From: Desulfuromonadales bacterium
Lineage (GTDB): Bacteria; Desulfobacterota; Desulfuromonadia; Desulfuromonadales; Geopsychrobacteraceae
Direction of reading: 5' to 3'
NCBI GenBank assembly: GCA_019429255.1
Contig: JAHYIY010000004.1
Location: 62,001 to 126,000, forward strand
Length of the DNA: 64,000 nt
The notes under the pieces were generated by a model. That model was given only the letters and a program-made list of their open reading frames with translations. It was not told the DNA's origin and did no database searches. The position numbers and the translations under genes are program-made. This document shows positions 38,747 to 47,217 of this stretch, piece after piece (position 1 is the first letter of the stretch; each line of letters starts with the position of its first letter).

Positions 38747-39942
38747 TGTGCCTGTCCCTTGCGCCCATCCTGATGATTGTTGTTGCTGATCCGCACACTA
38801 ATACCATCTGCGGCAAAGGGGAGGCGCGTCAGCGCGATCTGTTCGCCGGGGCGCAGGGGCCCGCTGGTCACCAGATAGTCGGTGTCGCGCCAGAGGATAT
38901 CCAGCTCGCGTCGCTCCAGCCGGTTTTCCGCAGTGATGATATGGACTGTGCGTTCACCGTGAATGGCCTGGCGCGGAATGCTGTAAACGTCCTTGAGCCG
39001 GCTGCCCAAGATACGTGCTTCGACGAACTGGCCGATTTTCAGTTGTGGACGGTTTTCCAGCTGCTGATAGGGATCATCTATGCGGGCGATGACAAAGAGC
39101 TGACGACTGTTGATATCAATACTTCCTTCGGTGCGCACCAGGCGTCCCGACCAGGTGAAGGTTTCGCTACCGATGCGGGCACTGAAGGTGACGGCTGCCT
39201 GTCGGGTCGCGGGAACTTCAGGACGATCACGAAATTCTTCGGGAAGGGTGAGATAGCGCAGTTGCTCATCGGAGAGGGGCAAGCGCACCTCCAGCGCATC
39301 GCTGGCATAGATCCGTGCCAGACGGGTGCCGGTGGTGATGTACTGCCCGAGGTCTACTTCTTTGGTGAGGATGCGTCCGGCATAGGGAGCGCGGATGTCG
39401 GTGCGCTCGAGATTCAACTCGGCCTGGCGTAAGCGTGCTTGGGACGCAGCCAGAGCCGCCACGGCATTTTCGAGCTGAGGGGTGCGGACAACCAGGGGCG
39501 GCGGCGGGGCCTGGTGCTGAAACTGTTGCCAGTCGCGCCGCGCCTGATCGCTGCGCGCCTGCTCTTCGGTCAGGGCCAGTTGACGCTGTGCCACCTCGGC
39601 ACGGGCAATGATGATGGCATTCTGGTAATCGCGGTCATCCACTTGCAGCAACAGATCGCCTTTTTCAAAAAAACCGCCATTGTAGAAATTGTCTGAAATA
39701 TTAACGATGCGCCCTGTCGTCTCAGCGACCAGAGTGCTTTCAGTGCGTGGTGAGATGGTGCCACGGCTGGCAACCTGAACCTGATAGGATTGCGGTTCAA
39801 GGGTGATGACTTCAACCGTTGGCGGCGGGGTCTGCGGGCGCTGACGGGTCGCTTCCGGGCGACTGACAATCAGCACCGCGCTGATGGCGATGCCACCTGA
39901 GAGGATCAACAGGGGCAAGAAAAAACGGATGATGCGTTTCAT
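38743..39942 (-). CDS. RND periplasmic adaptor protein
   Basis: A 399-residue membrane-fusion protein with an N-terminal membrane anchor (residues 6-26), the lipoyl-like half-motifs (VASRGTISPRTESTLVAETT and IRAPYAGRILTKEVDLGQYI), a helical hairpin between them (about 105-175), and C-terminal beta-barrel domains. It joins the RND pump to an outer-membrane channel. It is the first gene of the pair. Confidence 0.93.
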   Translation of the reverse strand: MKRIIRFFLPLLILSGGIAISAVLIVSRPEATRQRPQTPPPTVEVITLEPQSYQVQVASRGTISPRTESTLVAETTGRIVNISDNFYNGGFFEKGDLLLQVDDRDYQNAIIIARAEVAQRQLALTEEQARSDQARRDWQQFQHQAPPPPLVVRTPQLENAVAALAASQARLRQAELNLERTDIRAPYAGRILTKEVDLGQYITTGTRLARIYASDALEVRLPLSDEQLRYLTLPEEFRDRPEVPATRQAAVTFSARIGSETFTWSGRLVRTEGSIDINSRQLFVIARIDDPYQQLENRPQLKIGQFVEARILGSRLKDVYSIPRQAIHGERTVHIITAENRLERRELDILWRDTDYLVTSGPLRPGEQIALTRLPFAADGISVRISNNNHQDGRKGQAQ

Positions 39943-40256
39943 CGGTAGTCCTGTAACAAAGAGATTGAAAACTAAAGCAGTATATTAACCGATGAATTTA
40001 GCAGAAAAGCCTATGGAAGTAATCAGTGTTACGCACAGTTCATCTGAATTTATGGTGACAGAATCATCGGGAATTTTTTTCTTTACCTGGATATTCACTT
40101 CACTCAAACTATTGATTCGGGTCCATACAAGCACTTACCACTGAGACCCTGAGTCACTGCGGAATTCTTTAAAAACCAGGTGTTCTCTGTGCCCCTGTGG
40201 TTCACGTGAGCGAAGCGAACAGGTGGTGACATTAACACTGAACGGGCGAGGAAACG
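39943..40256. other. Intergenic region before ald
   Basis: About 314 bases between the divergent adaptor and ald genes. The part near 40140-40215 resembles the CTCTGTG-type intergenic repeat. I see no clear promoter or RNA; the promoters of both flanking genes should lie here. Confidence 0.5.
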
Positions 40257-41375
40257 ATGATCATTGGCATATTAAAAGAAATCAAGGCGGAAGAAAATCG
40301 TGTCAGCATGACCCCGGCAGGTGTCGAGGTCATGACCGCTGCCGGGCACCAGGTGCTGGTAGAGCAATCTGCCGGACTCGGCAGTGGTTTTGCCGATGAA
40401 GATTATCAGCGCGCCGGCGCTGAGGTGGTGACTGAGGCCGAGCAGATCTATGCCCGCGTTGCCATGGTGATGCATGTCAAGGAACCGCAGCCGCAGGAAT
40501 ATCTGCATATCCGTGAAGGGCAGATCATCTTCACCTATTTCCATTTTGCTGCCAGCGAAGACCTGACCCGGGCCATGTTGGAGCGTAAAGCCGTATGTAT
40601 TGCCTACGAGACCATCACCGCTGCCGGCGGTGGTTTGCCCCTGCTGACACCCATGAGTGAGGTCGCCGGGCGCATGGCGGCCCAGCAGGCGGCAAAGTAT
40701 CTGGAACGCGCCCAGGGCGGCCGCGGCATTCTCATGGGTGGTGTGCCCGGGGTTGAACCGGCAACGGTTGTTGTGATTGGTGGTGGTATAGTCGGCAGTC
40801 AGGCAGCCCGCATGGCCTGTGGGCTTGGCGCCAAGGTTTATCTTCTCGACAAGGATCTGACCCGTTTGCGTTATCTGGATGAAACCATGCCGGCCAACTG
40901 TTTTGTGATGATGTCTTCGCCGGCGACCATCCGCGAGCTGGTGACCAAAGCCGACGCCGTTATCGGTGCCGTGCTGGTCCATGGCGCCAAGGCCCCGCGC
41001 CTGGTGACGCGCGAGATGATCACGACGATGAAGCGGGGTGCGGTGCTGGTGGATGTTGCCATCGACCAGGGGGGGTGTTTTGAAACTTCGCGCCCGACCA
41101 CCCACGGCAACCCCACTTATGAGGTTGACGGTATTCTTCATTACTGCGTTGCCAATATGCCCGGCGCTGTTCCTCTAACCTCAACCATGGCGTTGACCAA
41201 CGCCACCTTGCCCTATGCCCTTAAAATTGCCAATCAGGGGTGGAAGTCTGTAGCACGCCAGGATACCGGTATTGCTGAAGGTTTCAACGTGGTCAATGGG
41301 CTGGTCTGCTGCAAAGGGGTGGCGGAAGCTTTTGGTCTCGACTATGTGCCGGTGGATGAAGTATTGAAGATTTAG
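40257..41375 (+). CDS. ald: Alanine dehydrogenase
   Basis: Interconverts alanine with pyruvate and ammonia using NAD. The 372-residue protein starts [19 protein letters not shown] (with Lys and Arg for pyruvate binding), has the catalytic His in VMHVKEP near residue 96, the NAD-binding [17 protein letters not shown], and [14 protein letters not shown] lies 4 bases before ATG 40257. The TAG stop at 41373-41375 touches the end of a MITE-like repeat, which begins within it. Confidence 0.96.
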   Translation: MIIGILKEIKAEENRVSMTPAGVEVMTAAGHQVLVEQSAGLGSGFADEDYQRAGAEVVTEAEQIYARVAMVMHVKEPQPQEYLHIREGQIIFTYFHFAASEDLTRAMLERKAVCIAYETITAAGGGLPLLTPMSEVAGRMAAQQAAKYLERAQGGRGILMGGVPGVEPATVVVIGGGIVGSQAARMACGLGAKVYLLDKDLTRLRYLDETMPANCFVMMSSPATIRELVTKADAVIGAVLVHGAKAPRLVTREMITTMKRGAVLVDVAIDQGGCFETSRPTTHGNPTYEVDGILHYCVANMPGAVPLTSTMALTNATLPYALKIANQGWKSVARQDTGIAEGFNVVNGLVCCKGVAEAFGLDYVPVDEVLKI

Positions 41376-41513
41376 TACCTGTTCAGGACCCCCGACCCTA
41401 TGGTAAGGGACGCTTTTCGTCATCCATGACCGCTTGTTGTTGCCATCCATGGCGACAAACACCCCTGCCACAGGGGCCCCGGCCCTGCGCAAGGATAGTG
41501 GTGAATAGTTACC
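41375..41513. repeat. MITE-like repeat, copy 3
   Basis: A 139-bp element with ends GTACCTGTTCAG and GTGAATAGTTAC, and the same internal blocks as copies 1 and 4 (AAGGGACGCTTTTCGTCATC, CCATCCATGGCGACAAACAC). It begins in the last base of the ald stop codon, so it was inserted right at the gene end. Confidence 0.8.
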
Positions 41514-41570
41514 AAAATATGATGGAGGCCTCCGCGGGTTTCTGATCACCCGCGAAGGCGGTCGGTGACT

Positions 41571-43211
41571 TCATTGCTGTTGATACTTCTCCCGCAGCAG
41601 TTTTTTGTTGGTTTTGCCGACACTGGTTTTTTCAATGCTGTCGACAAACGCGATTTTCAGCAGCACGATCTGTTTCGAGATCATCCCTTTGTCGACAAAT
41701 CCGCGGATATAATTCAGCAATTCCTTTTCAGAGATCTCGGCTGACCCTTTTCTGACCACCAGAGCCAGCGGCTTTTCCCCCCATTTAGGATCAGGCAAGC
41801 CGATAACCGCTGCTTCAGTTACTTCTGGATGGGCAGCAAGAAAATCCTCCACCTCCAGCGATGAAATCCACTCACCACCAATCTTGATGACATCCTTGAT
41901 GCGGTCGGTGATCTTGATGTAATTGTGGGGATCGCGGTTGGCGACGTCACCGCTATGCAGGTAACCACCACGCCACAGGGTTTCTGAGTTTCGTTGATCC
42001 TTCAGATAGCCCTGGGTCAGCCAGGGCGCCCGTACGACAATTTCACCGACGCTGTGACCATCGGCGGGAACCTCCTGCATCTGCTCATCGACAATGCGCA
42101 GGTCAACCAGGGGGATGGGGCGACCGGTTTTGCAGCGGAACTCTTCATCCTCATCGGCGCTTAACGCCTCCTCGGTAATATTGGCCAGGGTCAGTACCGG
42201 GCAGGTTTCCGACATGCCGTAACCGGAGTAAATATCGATTCCTCGCGCCCGTGCCGCGCGGCACATGGCCTTGGGTAGAGCCGCGCCGCCGATCAATACC
42301 TTCCAGTTGCTCAGGTCGATTTCCTTGAACAGTGGGTGACTCATGAGCAGGTGGAGGATGGTCGGCACACAGTGGGAGAAAGTGACCTTCTCGCTGTCGA
42401 TCAGCTTGAGCAGCATCTCCGGCAGGTATTTGCCGGGGTAGACCTGTTTGATTCCTAAAGCCGTGGCAATATAAGGAACGCCCCAGGCGTGGACATGGAA
42501 CATGGGGGTAATCGGCATATAGACATCTTCCTGGTGCAGACGCCCCTGGCGGGCGACGCTGCCCAGCGCTGCCATACCGGCAATGGTGTGCAGTACCAGT
42601 TGGCGGTGGCTGAAATACACCCCCTTGGGCATGCCGGTGGTGCCGGTGGTATAAAATGTGGTTGCTCTGGTGTTTTCGTTGAAATCGGCAAACTCGAAGG
42701 TGGTAGCAGCCTGACTTAACAAGGCTTCGTATTCCCCGGCGATGGGGAGGCTGGTTTCCAGCTGCTGCTGCTCGTCCTGCAGCAGGATATAAGCCTTGAC
42801 TGTGTCGATCCGCCCTTTGATCTGTTCAAGCAGGGGGAGAAATTCCTCGTTGACGAGGATGTAATCGTCCTCGGCATGGTCGATGGTGTAGAGAATCTGT
42901 TCCGGCGACAGGCGGATGTTGACCGTATGCAGCACTGCACCGAGCATGGGAATGGCATAGAAACATTCGAGGTAGCGATGACTGTCCCAATCCATCACTG
43001 CTACCGTGTCGCCCGGTTTGACGCCGATGGCGGTCAGGGCATTAGCCAGACGGCACACCCGCTGTTTGAATTCAGCATAGGTGAAACGCTGCAGATCGCG
43101 GTAGACGATGGTCTGCCGGGGGTTGCTGACGGCGGGGGCAGCAAACAGGTTTTTAATCAGTAGCGGATAGTCATAGGCGGATTCGGTACGTGGTATCAGG
43201 TTGTCTGTCAT
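41571..43211 (-). CDS. Acyl-CoA synthetase (AMP-forming)
   Basis: Activates a fatty acid to acyl-CoA through an acyl-AMP. The 546-residue protein has the adenylate-forming motifs TFYTTGTTGMPKGVYFSHRQ, GYGMSETCPV, YLHSGDVA and IKIGGEWISS, with the catalytic Lys in SVGKTNKK near the C-terminus. It fits the medium/long-chain fatty-acid ligase group. It stands alone, and no other beta-oxidation gene is adjacent. Confidence 0.9.
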   Translation of the reverse strand: MTDNLIPRTESAYDYPLLIKNLFAAPAVSNPRQTIVYRDLQRFTYAEFKQRVCRLANALTAIGVKPGDTVAVMDWDSHRYLECFYAIPMLGAVLHTVNIRLSPEQILYTIDHAEDDYILVNEEFLPLLEQIKGRIDTVKAYILLQDEQQQLETSLPIAGEYEALLSQAATTFEFADFNENTRATTFYTTGTTGMPKGVYFSHRQLVLHTIAGMAALGSVARQGRLHQEDVYMPITPMFHVHAWGVPYIATALGIKQVYPGKYLPEMLLKLIDSEKVTFSHCVPTILHLLMSHPLFKEIDLSNWKVLIGGAALPKAMCRAARARGIDIYSGYGMSETCPVLTLANITEEALSADEDEEFRCKTGRPIPLVDLRIVDEQMQEVPADGHSVGEIVVRAPWLTQGYLKDQRNSETLWRGGYLHSGDVANRDPHNYIKITDRIKDVIKIGGEWISSLEVEDFLAAHPEVTEAAVIGLPDPKWGEKPLALVVRKGSAEISEKELLNYIRGFVDKGMISKQIVLLKIAFVDSIEKTSVGKTNKKLLREKYQQQ

Positions 43212-43531
43212 GGGTTACCTCGCCGGCAGCAAGATTGAGTACGGCATAGTAATCCCGTACAAGGTTGACAAAAAAACATATTGGATCCGTGAATTAACAG
43301 TCCGTCATCCCCAAGTGTTTTTGTCGGGGATCCATACTGTTCCAGCTTGAAAACAATCTGGGTTTCCGCCTGCGCGGGAATGACGATTTTAAACTATTTT
43401 TCCAGCGAAGCAATATCAAGCTGATCGAAGGCGCTAATATACGATGATCAATTCCCCGTCGCAACATCTGTCCCTTGTGAAATAAAGAGCTTGCCCGCTA
43501 AGATGACAGGAAATTCAACCTCGGAGTCACC
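43212..43531. repeat. Intergenic inverted-repeat element (about 43302-43385)
   Basis: Within the 320-base gap before sfsA, CGTCATCCCC near 43303 and GGGAATGACG near 43376 are inverted copies, bounding an element of about 83 bp. This sort of CGTCATTCCCGC repeat is common in many bacteria. The remainder of the gap holds no gene that I can support. Confidence 0.5.
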
Positions 43532-44224
43532 ATGAAACTACCTTCCCCCCTGTTTGCCGGCACCCTGCTGCGACGCTACAAGCGCTTTCTGACCGAAATC
43601 GAGCGCCCCGACGGTACCATGATCACCGCCCATACCCCCAACACCGGCAGCATGAAACAGTGCGCGGTTCCCGGTTATCCGGTACTGTTTTCCGCAGCGC
43701 ATAATCCCAAGCGTAAACTCCCCTGGACGCTGGAGTTGATCCAGGTTGGTAACGACTGGGTCGATACCCATACCCAGCGTAGTAACCAGTTGGTGGCCGA
43801 AGCGCTGGTGCAGGGATGGATCCCGGAGTTTCGTGATTATCAGGTGCGTGCTGAAGTTCCTTATGGCGGCAGCCGCATCGACTTTATGTTAACCAAAGGG
43901 GCAGAAAAGGTGCTGCTCGAGGTGAAAAATGTCACCCTCTGCTGCGAAGCTGAAACCGCCTGCTTTCCCGATGCGGTAACGGTACGTGGGCAGAAGCATC
44001 TGCTCGAATTGGAGGATGCGTTGCGCCAGGGGTATCGCAGTGTCATTTTCTTTCTCGTGCAGCGCAGCGAGGCTCGATATTTTTCCCCGGCAGACAAGGT
44101 TGACCCCGAATACGGACGCCTGTTGCGTCAGGCGGCAGCGGCGGGGGTTGAGGTGCTGGCCTACAACACCCGCACCACCCTGGAGGAGAATCGGGTGGCG
44201 GAGCGGATTGCGGTAAAACTTTAA
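43532..44224 (+). CDS. sfsA: SfsA family nuclease
   Basis: A 230-residue SfsA protein, historically linked to sugar fermentation in E. coli and later shown to be a DNA/RNA nuclease. Conserved stretches are FLTEIERPDG, AHTPNTGSMKQC, PYGGSRIDFML and LLEVKNVTL, where the acidic residues and Lys resemble a PD-(D/E)xK nuclease core. AACCTCGGAG lies 6 bases before ATG 43532. It is a single gene between repeats. Confidence 0.92.
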   Translation: MKLPSPLFAGTLLRRYKRFLTEIERPDGTMITAHTPNTGSMKQCAVPGYPVLFSAAHNPKRKLPWTLELIQVGNDWVDTHTQRSNQLVAEALVQGWIPEFRDYQVRAEVPYGGSRIDFMLTKGAEKVLLEVKNVTLCCEAETACFPDAVTVRGQKHLLELEDALRQGYRSVIFFLVQRSEARYFSPADKVDPEYGRLLRQAAAAGVEVLAYNTRTTLEENRVAERIAVKL

Positions 44225-44573
44225 CCATAGAGACGGAGGGGCTTTTCGCCTCTCTTGGTGCTCTTGGAGTCTTGGTGGCTTGTTGATATTGAACTGTCAA
44301 CGCCGACCAAAAACAGAACCCTTCTAGCCACCAATGCACCAAGTTCTCCAAGATAAACAGGAAACAGGAAATGGATTCTGCGACTGCGCTTCGCTCCGCG
44401 CAGAATGACAGTTTAGTACTTTTCCTGAGACTTGCGTCTGTGTCATCCTGCGCGAAGTTGCAGGATCCAGATTGGTTGCACGATCTCGATCGCTCTGCTT
44501 GGCAAAGCTGGAGTGAAGCAGATACTTAGATAAAGATTTTTTTGTGCACTCCGTGCCTGTGAGAGCAAGATTT
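44225..44573. repeat. Intergenic inverted-repeat element (about 44371-44470)
   Basis: TGGATTCTGCGACTGCGCTT and the block CGCGCAGAATGACA at the left are inverted against TGTCATCCTGCGCGAAG and GCAGGATCCAG at the right, an element of about 100 bp. A CTTGGTGCTCTTGGAGTC-type repeat lies at 44250-44275. No gene is supported. Confidence 0.5.
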
Positions 44574-45842
44574 ATGCGTGCTGTTGGTCTGATCACCGAA
44601 TATAACCCGTTCCACAACGGCCACCTGTACCACCTGCGCCGCAGTCTTGAACTGGCGGATGCTGAAGTGGCGGTGGCGGTGATGAGCGGTCATTTTCTCC
44701 AGCGTGGGGAACCGGCGCTGGTGGACAAGTGGGTGCGGGCAGAGATGGCCCTGGCTGCCGGGGTCGATGTCGTGGTTGAATTGCCGCTGCCCTGGGCTTG
44801 CAGCAGCGCTCCGGATTTTGCCCGGGGCGCAATCCAGGCTCTCACCGACCTGGGGGTTAATGCTGTCTGTTTCGGTAGTGAAAGCGGCGACCTGAATGCC
44901 TTGCAGCATTGTGCTGATTTACTTGCAGGAGCACATGAAAGCGTTGAGCAACACACCTCAGCTGCCTTGCGTCGTGGGGTCACATTTCCCCAGGCGCGGG
45001 CCCAAGCGCTGGCGGATCTTTTCCCGGATGCTGACACCAAAGAGATGCTTGCCAACCCGAATAATATCCTCGGCCTTGCCTATCTGCGCGCCTTGGGTGA
45101 AGTTGGCAGTCCTGTCGTGCCACTGACCCTGACCCGGCTTGGTGCCGGTTACCACGATCTCGACGCAAAAGAGGGGATTGCCAGCGCTACCGGCATCCGA
45201 CAGCGTTTGCGTGAGGGCCTCGACATTGACCGCCTGGTTCCTGATCCGGTCGCTAATCTTCTGCGAGAGACATTTTCCAGGGGCATGGGGCTGGACGAAG
45301 ATATCTATTATCGGCTGATGTCCGCGCAGATATTGCGGCAGGCAAATGATCTGACCCGTTACTGGTGGATTGAAGCGGGACTCGAACATCGCCTGATTGC
45401 TGCCGCCGACCAGTCAGCTCAGCTGGAAGAGCTGATCAGCAATATCAAGGCTCGACACCTCACCCGGACCCGGGTGCAACGGGCTTTAGTGGCGGTTCTT
45501 CTCGCTATTGTGAAGGAGACGGCGCAATCGTTATTGGCCTCTCCACCATCCTACCTGCATCTACTCGCGGTCAGTGAGCGCGGTGAGGCATTTCTGGCCT
45601 CTCGGCGCAAACGGCGAACCATTCCCCTGATCCAGAACTTTTCCAGAATTCAGGCCATCCTCAAGCGCCGCTATGGTGCTGAACCTGAGGTGTTGCAGCG
45701 CGCCCAAAACCAGCTTGATCTGCAGGTACGGGCCAGTAGGATCTACTCCCTTTTACAGAAAAATTTTTGCGGCCATCGCCAACGCGATTATTTTGAATCG
45801 CTGCGCAGAGGGTTGCGGTGTTCACAGGGGATGCAAACCTGA
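44574..45842 (+). CDS. tmcAL: tRNA(Met) cytidine acetate ligase-like nucleotidyltransferase
   Basis: A 422-residue protein whose start, VGLITEYNPFHNGHLYHL, is the signature of TmcAL (YlbM), which makes acetyl-AMP and acetylates C34 of elongator tRNA(Met). The HNGH nucleotidyltransferase motif is complete, and DxxxxDNPNNILGLAYL fits. ATG 44574 opens exactly at the conserved strand; ten earlier codons are open. Its 3' end overlaps the convergent QueG-like gene by 55 bases. Confidence 0.85.
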   Translation: MRAVGLITEYNPFHNGHLYHLRRSLELADAEVAVAVMSGHFLQRGEPALVDKWVRAEMALAAGVDVVVELPLPWACSSAPDFARGAIQALTDLGVNAVCFGSESGDLNALQHCADLLAGAHESVEQHTSAALRRGVTFPQARAQALADLFPDADTKEMLANPNNILGLAYLRALGEVGSPVVPLTLTRLGAGYHDLDAKEGIASATGIRQRLREGLDIDRLVPDPVANLLRETFSRGMGLDEDIYYRLMSAQILRQANDLTRYWWIEAGLEHRLIAAADQSAQLEELISNIKARHLTRTRVQRALVAVLLAIVKETAQSLLASPPSYLHLLAVSERGEAFLASRRKRRTIPLIQNFSRIQAILKRRYGAEPEVLQRAQNQLDLQVRASRIYSLLQKNFCGHRQRDYFESLRRGLRCSQGMQT

Positions 45843-46651
45843 CACAGCCCACAAGGTGTCACCTCCTGACCGCTGAGTTGTTTGGCGTAGGGGGCAGTGA
45901 CCTGGCGGATGTAGTTATGACAGGCGATTTTGTCGTGTCCGGCTTTGGAAATGGCGGCCACGGGGCAGCGTTTGCTGCAGGCACCACAGGTGCCGCGGGC
46001 ATAAAACAGGCAGTTGGCGGTATGGGTTGCAGCGGTGCGTGGAGTGACTTCAATGTCTGCAGCGACAATCACCGAACCGATGCGGATGGCTTTTCCGGCT
46101 TCACTGATAAAGCCATCTGACAGTCCAAAGGTTCCAAGTCCGGCGGCATAGGCGGCGTGGCGTTCCGACCAGTTCGAGCACAGCCCCGCCTGGGGAGTCT
46201 GACGATAGGCCCAGTCGGATAGCAGGGTCGGCGCCGTCGCCTTGAGCCCCATGTCGATAAATTCATCACGAACCTTACGTCGCAACCATTCATTAAATAG
46301 CTCACCATAATGACGCGAGTAGATCCAGCGCGGAGCCGGCAGTTGCGTTTCCCGTCGCTGATCTGCCAGGGTGCTTTCTGTTTGCGGTAAAATCCAGCTC
46401 ACTACCCGTAAATCTTCCGCTGTTACTGGCTGTTCAGGATAGGCCAGGGCAAATGCTTCTGCCGGTGTCCAGTGCACTGAACCGATGATCTGTTTGTACT
46501 GGGTAAACAGGGGATCATTGCCTGCCGCCACGCCGATCAGCGGACTGCCCCAGGCTTGTTCATCAAACCCATGGAGGTGGTTCTGCGGCGCTTCATTAAC
46601 CAGGGAGATGATCAGTTTTGTGCAGAAGGTGAGATGTTCGGAAGGGGTCAT
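45788..46651 (-). CDS. QueG-like Fe-S protein
   Basis: A 287-residue protein related to epoxyqueuosine reductase in its C-terminal half. It has the HAAYAAGLGTFGLSDGFIS region and two ferredoxin-like Cys groups (CLFYARGTCGACSKRCP and CGLCQVCIPC) that should hold 4Fe-4S clusters. The N-terminal half (HLHGFDEQAWGSPLIGVAAG, VHWTPAEAF) is shared with the truncated copy at 48857-49219. It is shorter than true QueG, so I do not assign tRNA epoxyqueuosine reduction. Its end overlaps tmcAL. Confidence 0.8.
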   Translation of the reverse strand: MTPSEHLTFCTKLIISLVNEAPQNHLHGFDEQAWGSPLIGVAAGNDPLFTQYKQIIGSVHWTPAEAFALAYPEQPVTAEDLRVVSWILPQTESTLADQRRETQLPAPRWIYSRHYGELFNEWLRRKVRDEFIDMGLKATAPTLLSDWAYRQTPQAGLCSNWSERHAAYAAGLGTFGLSDGFISEAGKAIRIGSVIVAADIEVTPRTAATHTANCLFYARGTCGACSKRCPVAAISKAGHDKIACHNYIRQVTAPYAKQLSGQEVTPCGLCQVCIPCEHRNPLRSDSK

Positions 46652-46860
46652 CCTTGCTTCCTAATTTTTTTATATGGTGATGTGGCTTCTCAACGGGGTG
46701 ATGTCCTTGACTACCAAAAAGTGATGTTCAGGTCAATTAAACGCAATCGCTACGGACAATATCTGGTTAATTTTAATCAGAACTTTTACCCTGTATGGTA
46801 TTTCGCGATAATTTTGTCGAGAATTGATTTTTCCGGATTGTTTGCTACACTTCTGGTACA

Positions 46861-46984
46861 TATTGTTGCACTCAAATGTGAACAATAAATAAATAGTCAT
46901 TAAGAGGTAGGCATGAAATCATTTTCGTGACCTGTTTAATGGGAAGCCGCTGCGGACTCTGGTTCGGCAGCGGCTTTTTGCTTT
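46861..46984 (+). ncRNA. Structured leader or small RNA, copy A
   Basis: A 124-bp element strongly alike to 52246-52369. It has two predicted hairpins: AGGcATGAAA-tcat-TTTCGTgaCCT (46909-46933) and a long imperfect stem GCCGCTG-CGGAC-tctg-GTTCG-g-CAGCGGC (46945-46973) followed by TTTTTGCTTT, which has the form of an intrinsic terminator. Differences between copies mostly preserve pairing. I cannot match it to a known riboswitch. A -10-like TATTGT lies directly before it, with TTGTTT 17 bases upstream. A gene remnant follows it. Confidence 0.65.
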
Positions 46985-46987
46985 GTT

Positions 46988-47119
46988 TTTGGATTGATTT
47001 GCTTTGGGGTCTCAGGAGTTGTAACACTAGTTTTTTCTACACCCCCGGAAGTCATCACGTTTTCGCGTACAATGCCTACTGATGTCTTGGTTGGCAAAGC
47101 CGACGGCGCGTGGAACTGA
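46988..47119 (+). pseudogene. Truncated copy of the 52392 exported repeat protein
   Basis: From about 46988 to TGA 47117-47119 the frame reads a hydrophobic stretch (FGLICFGVSGVVTLVFST) and then PPEVITFSRTMPTDVL, closely alike to PPEVIKFSRTMPIDAL in the gene at 52392. The frame breaks off after about 25 matching residues. It has no start ATG. With leader copy A in front, it is the remains of a duplicated leader-plus-gene unit. Confidence 0.75.
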
Positions 47120-47217
47120 TACCCCGCTAGAAGGTTAGCGTTGCGCTGGAGCCCAAAAGGTGGCGGGACTATCCCGGTTGCTCTCGCTTACAATCAAAAA
47201 ACCGTGAGGAGTTGTCG

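Noticed and set aside
46861-46984. Leader element as a known riboswitch (c-di-GMP GEMM-type, fluoride, preQ1, glycine)
   Set aside because: The conserved cores of these classes are missing; only the hairpin plus terminator shape agrees. Left as an unassigned structured RNA.
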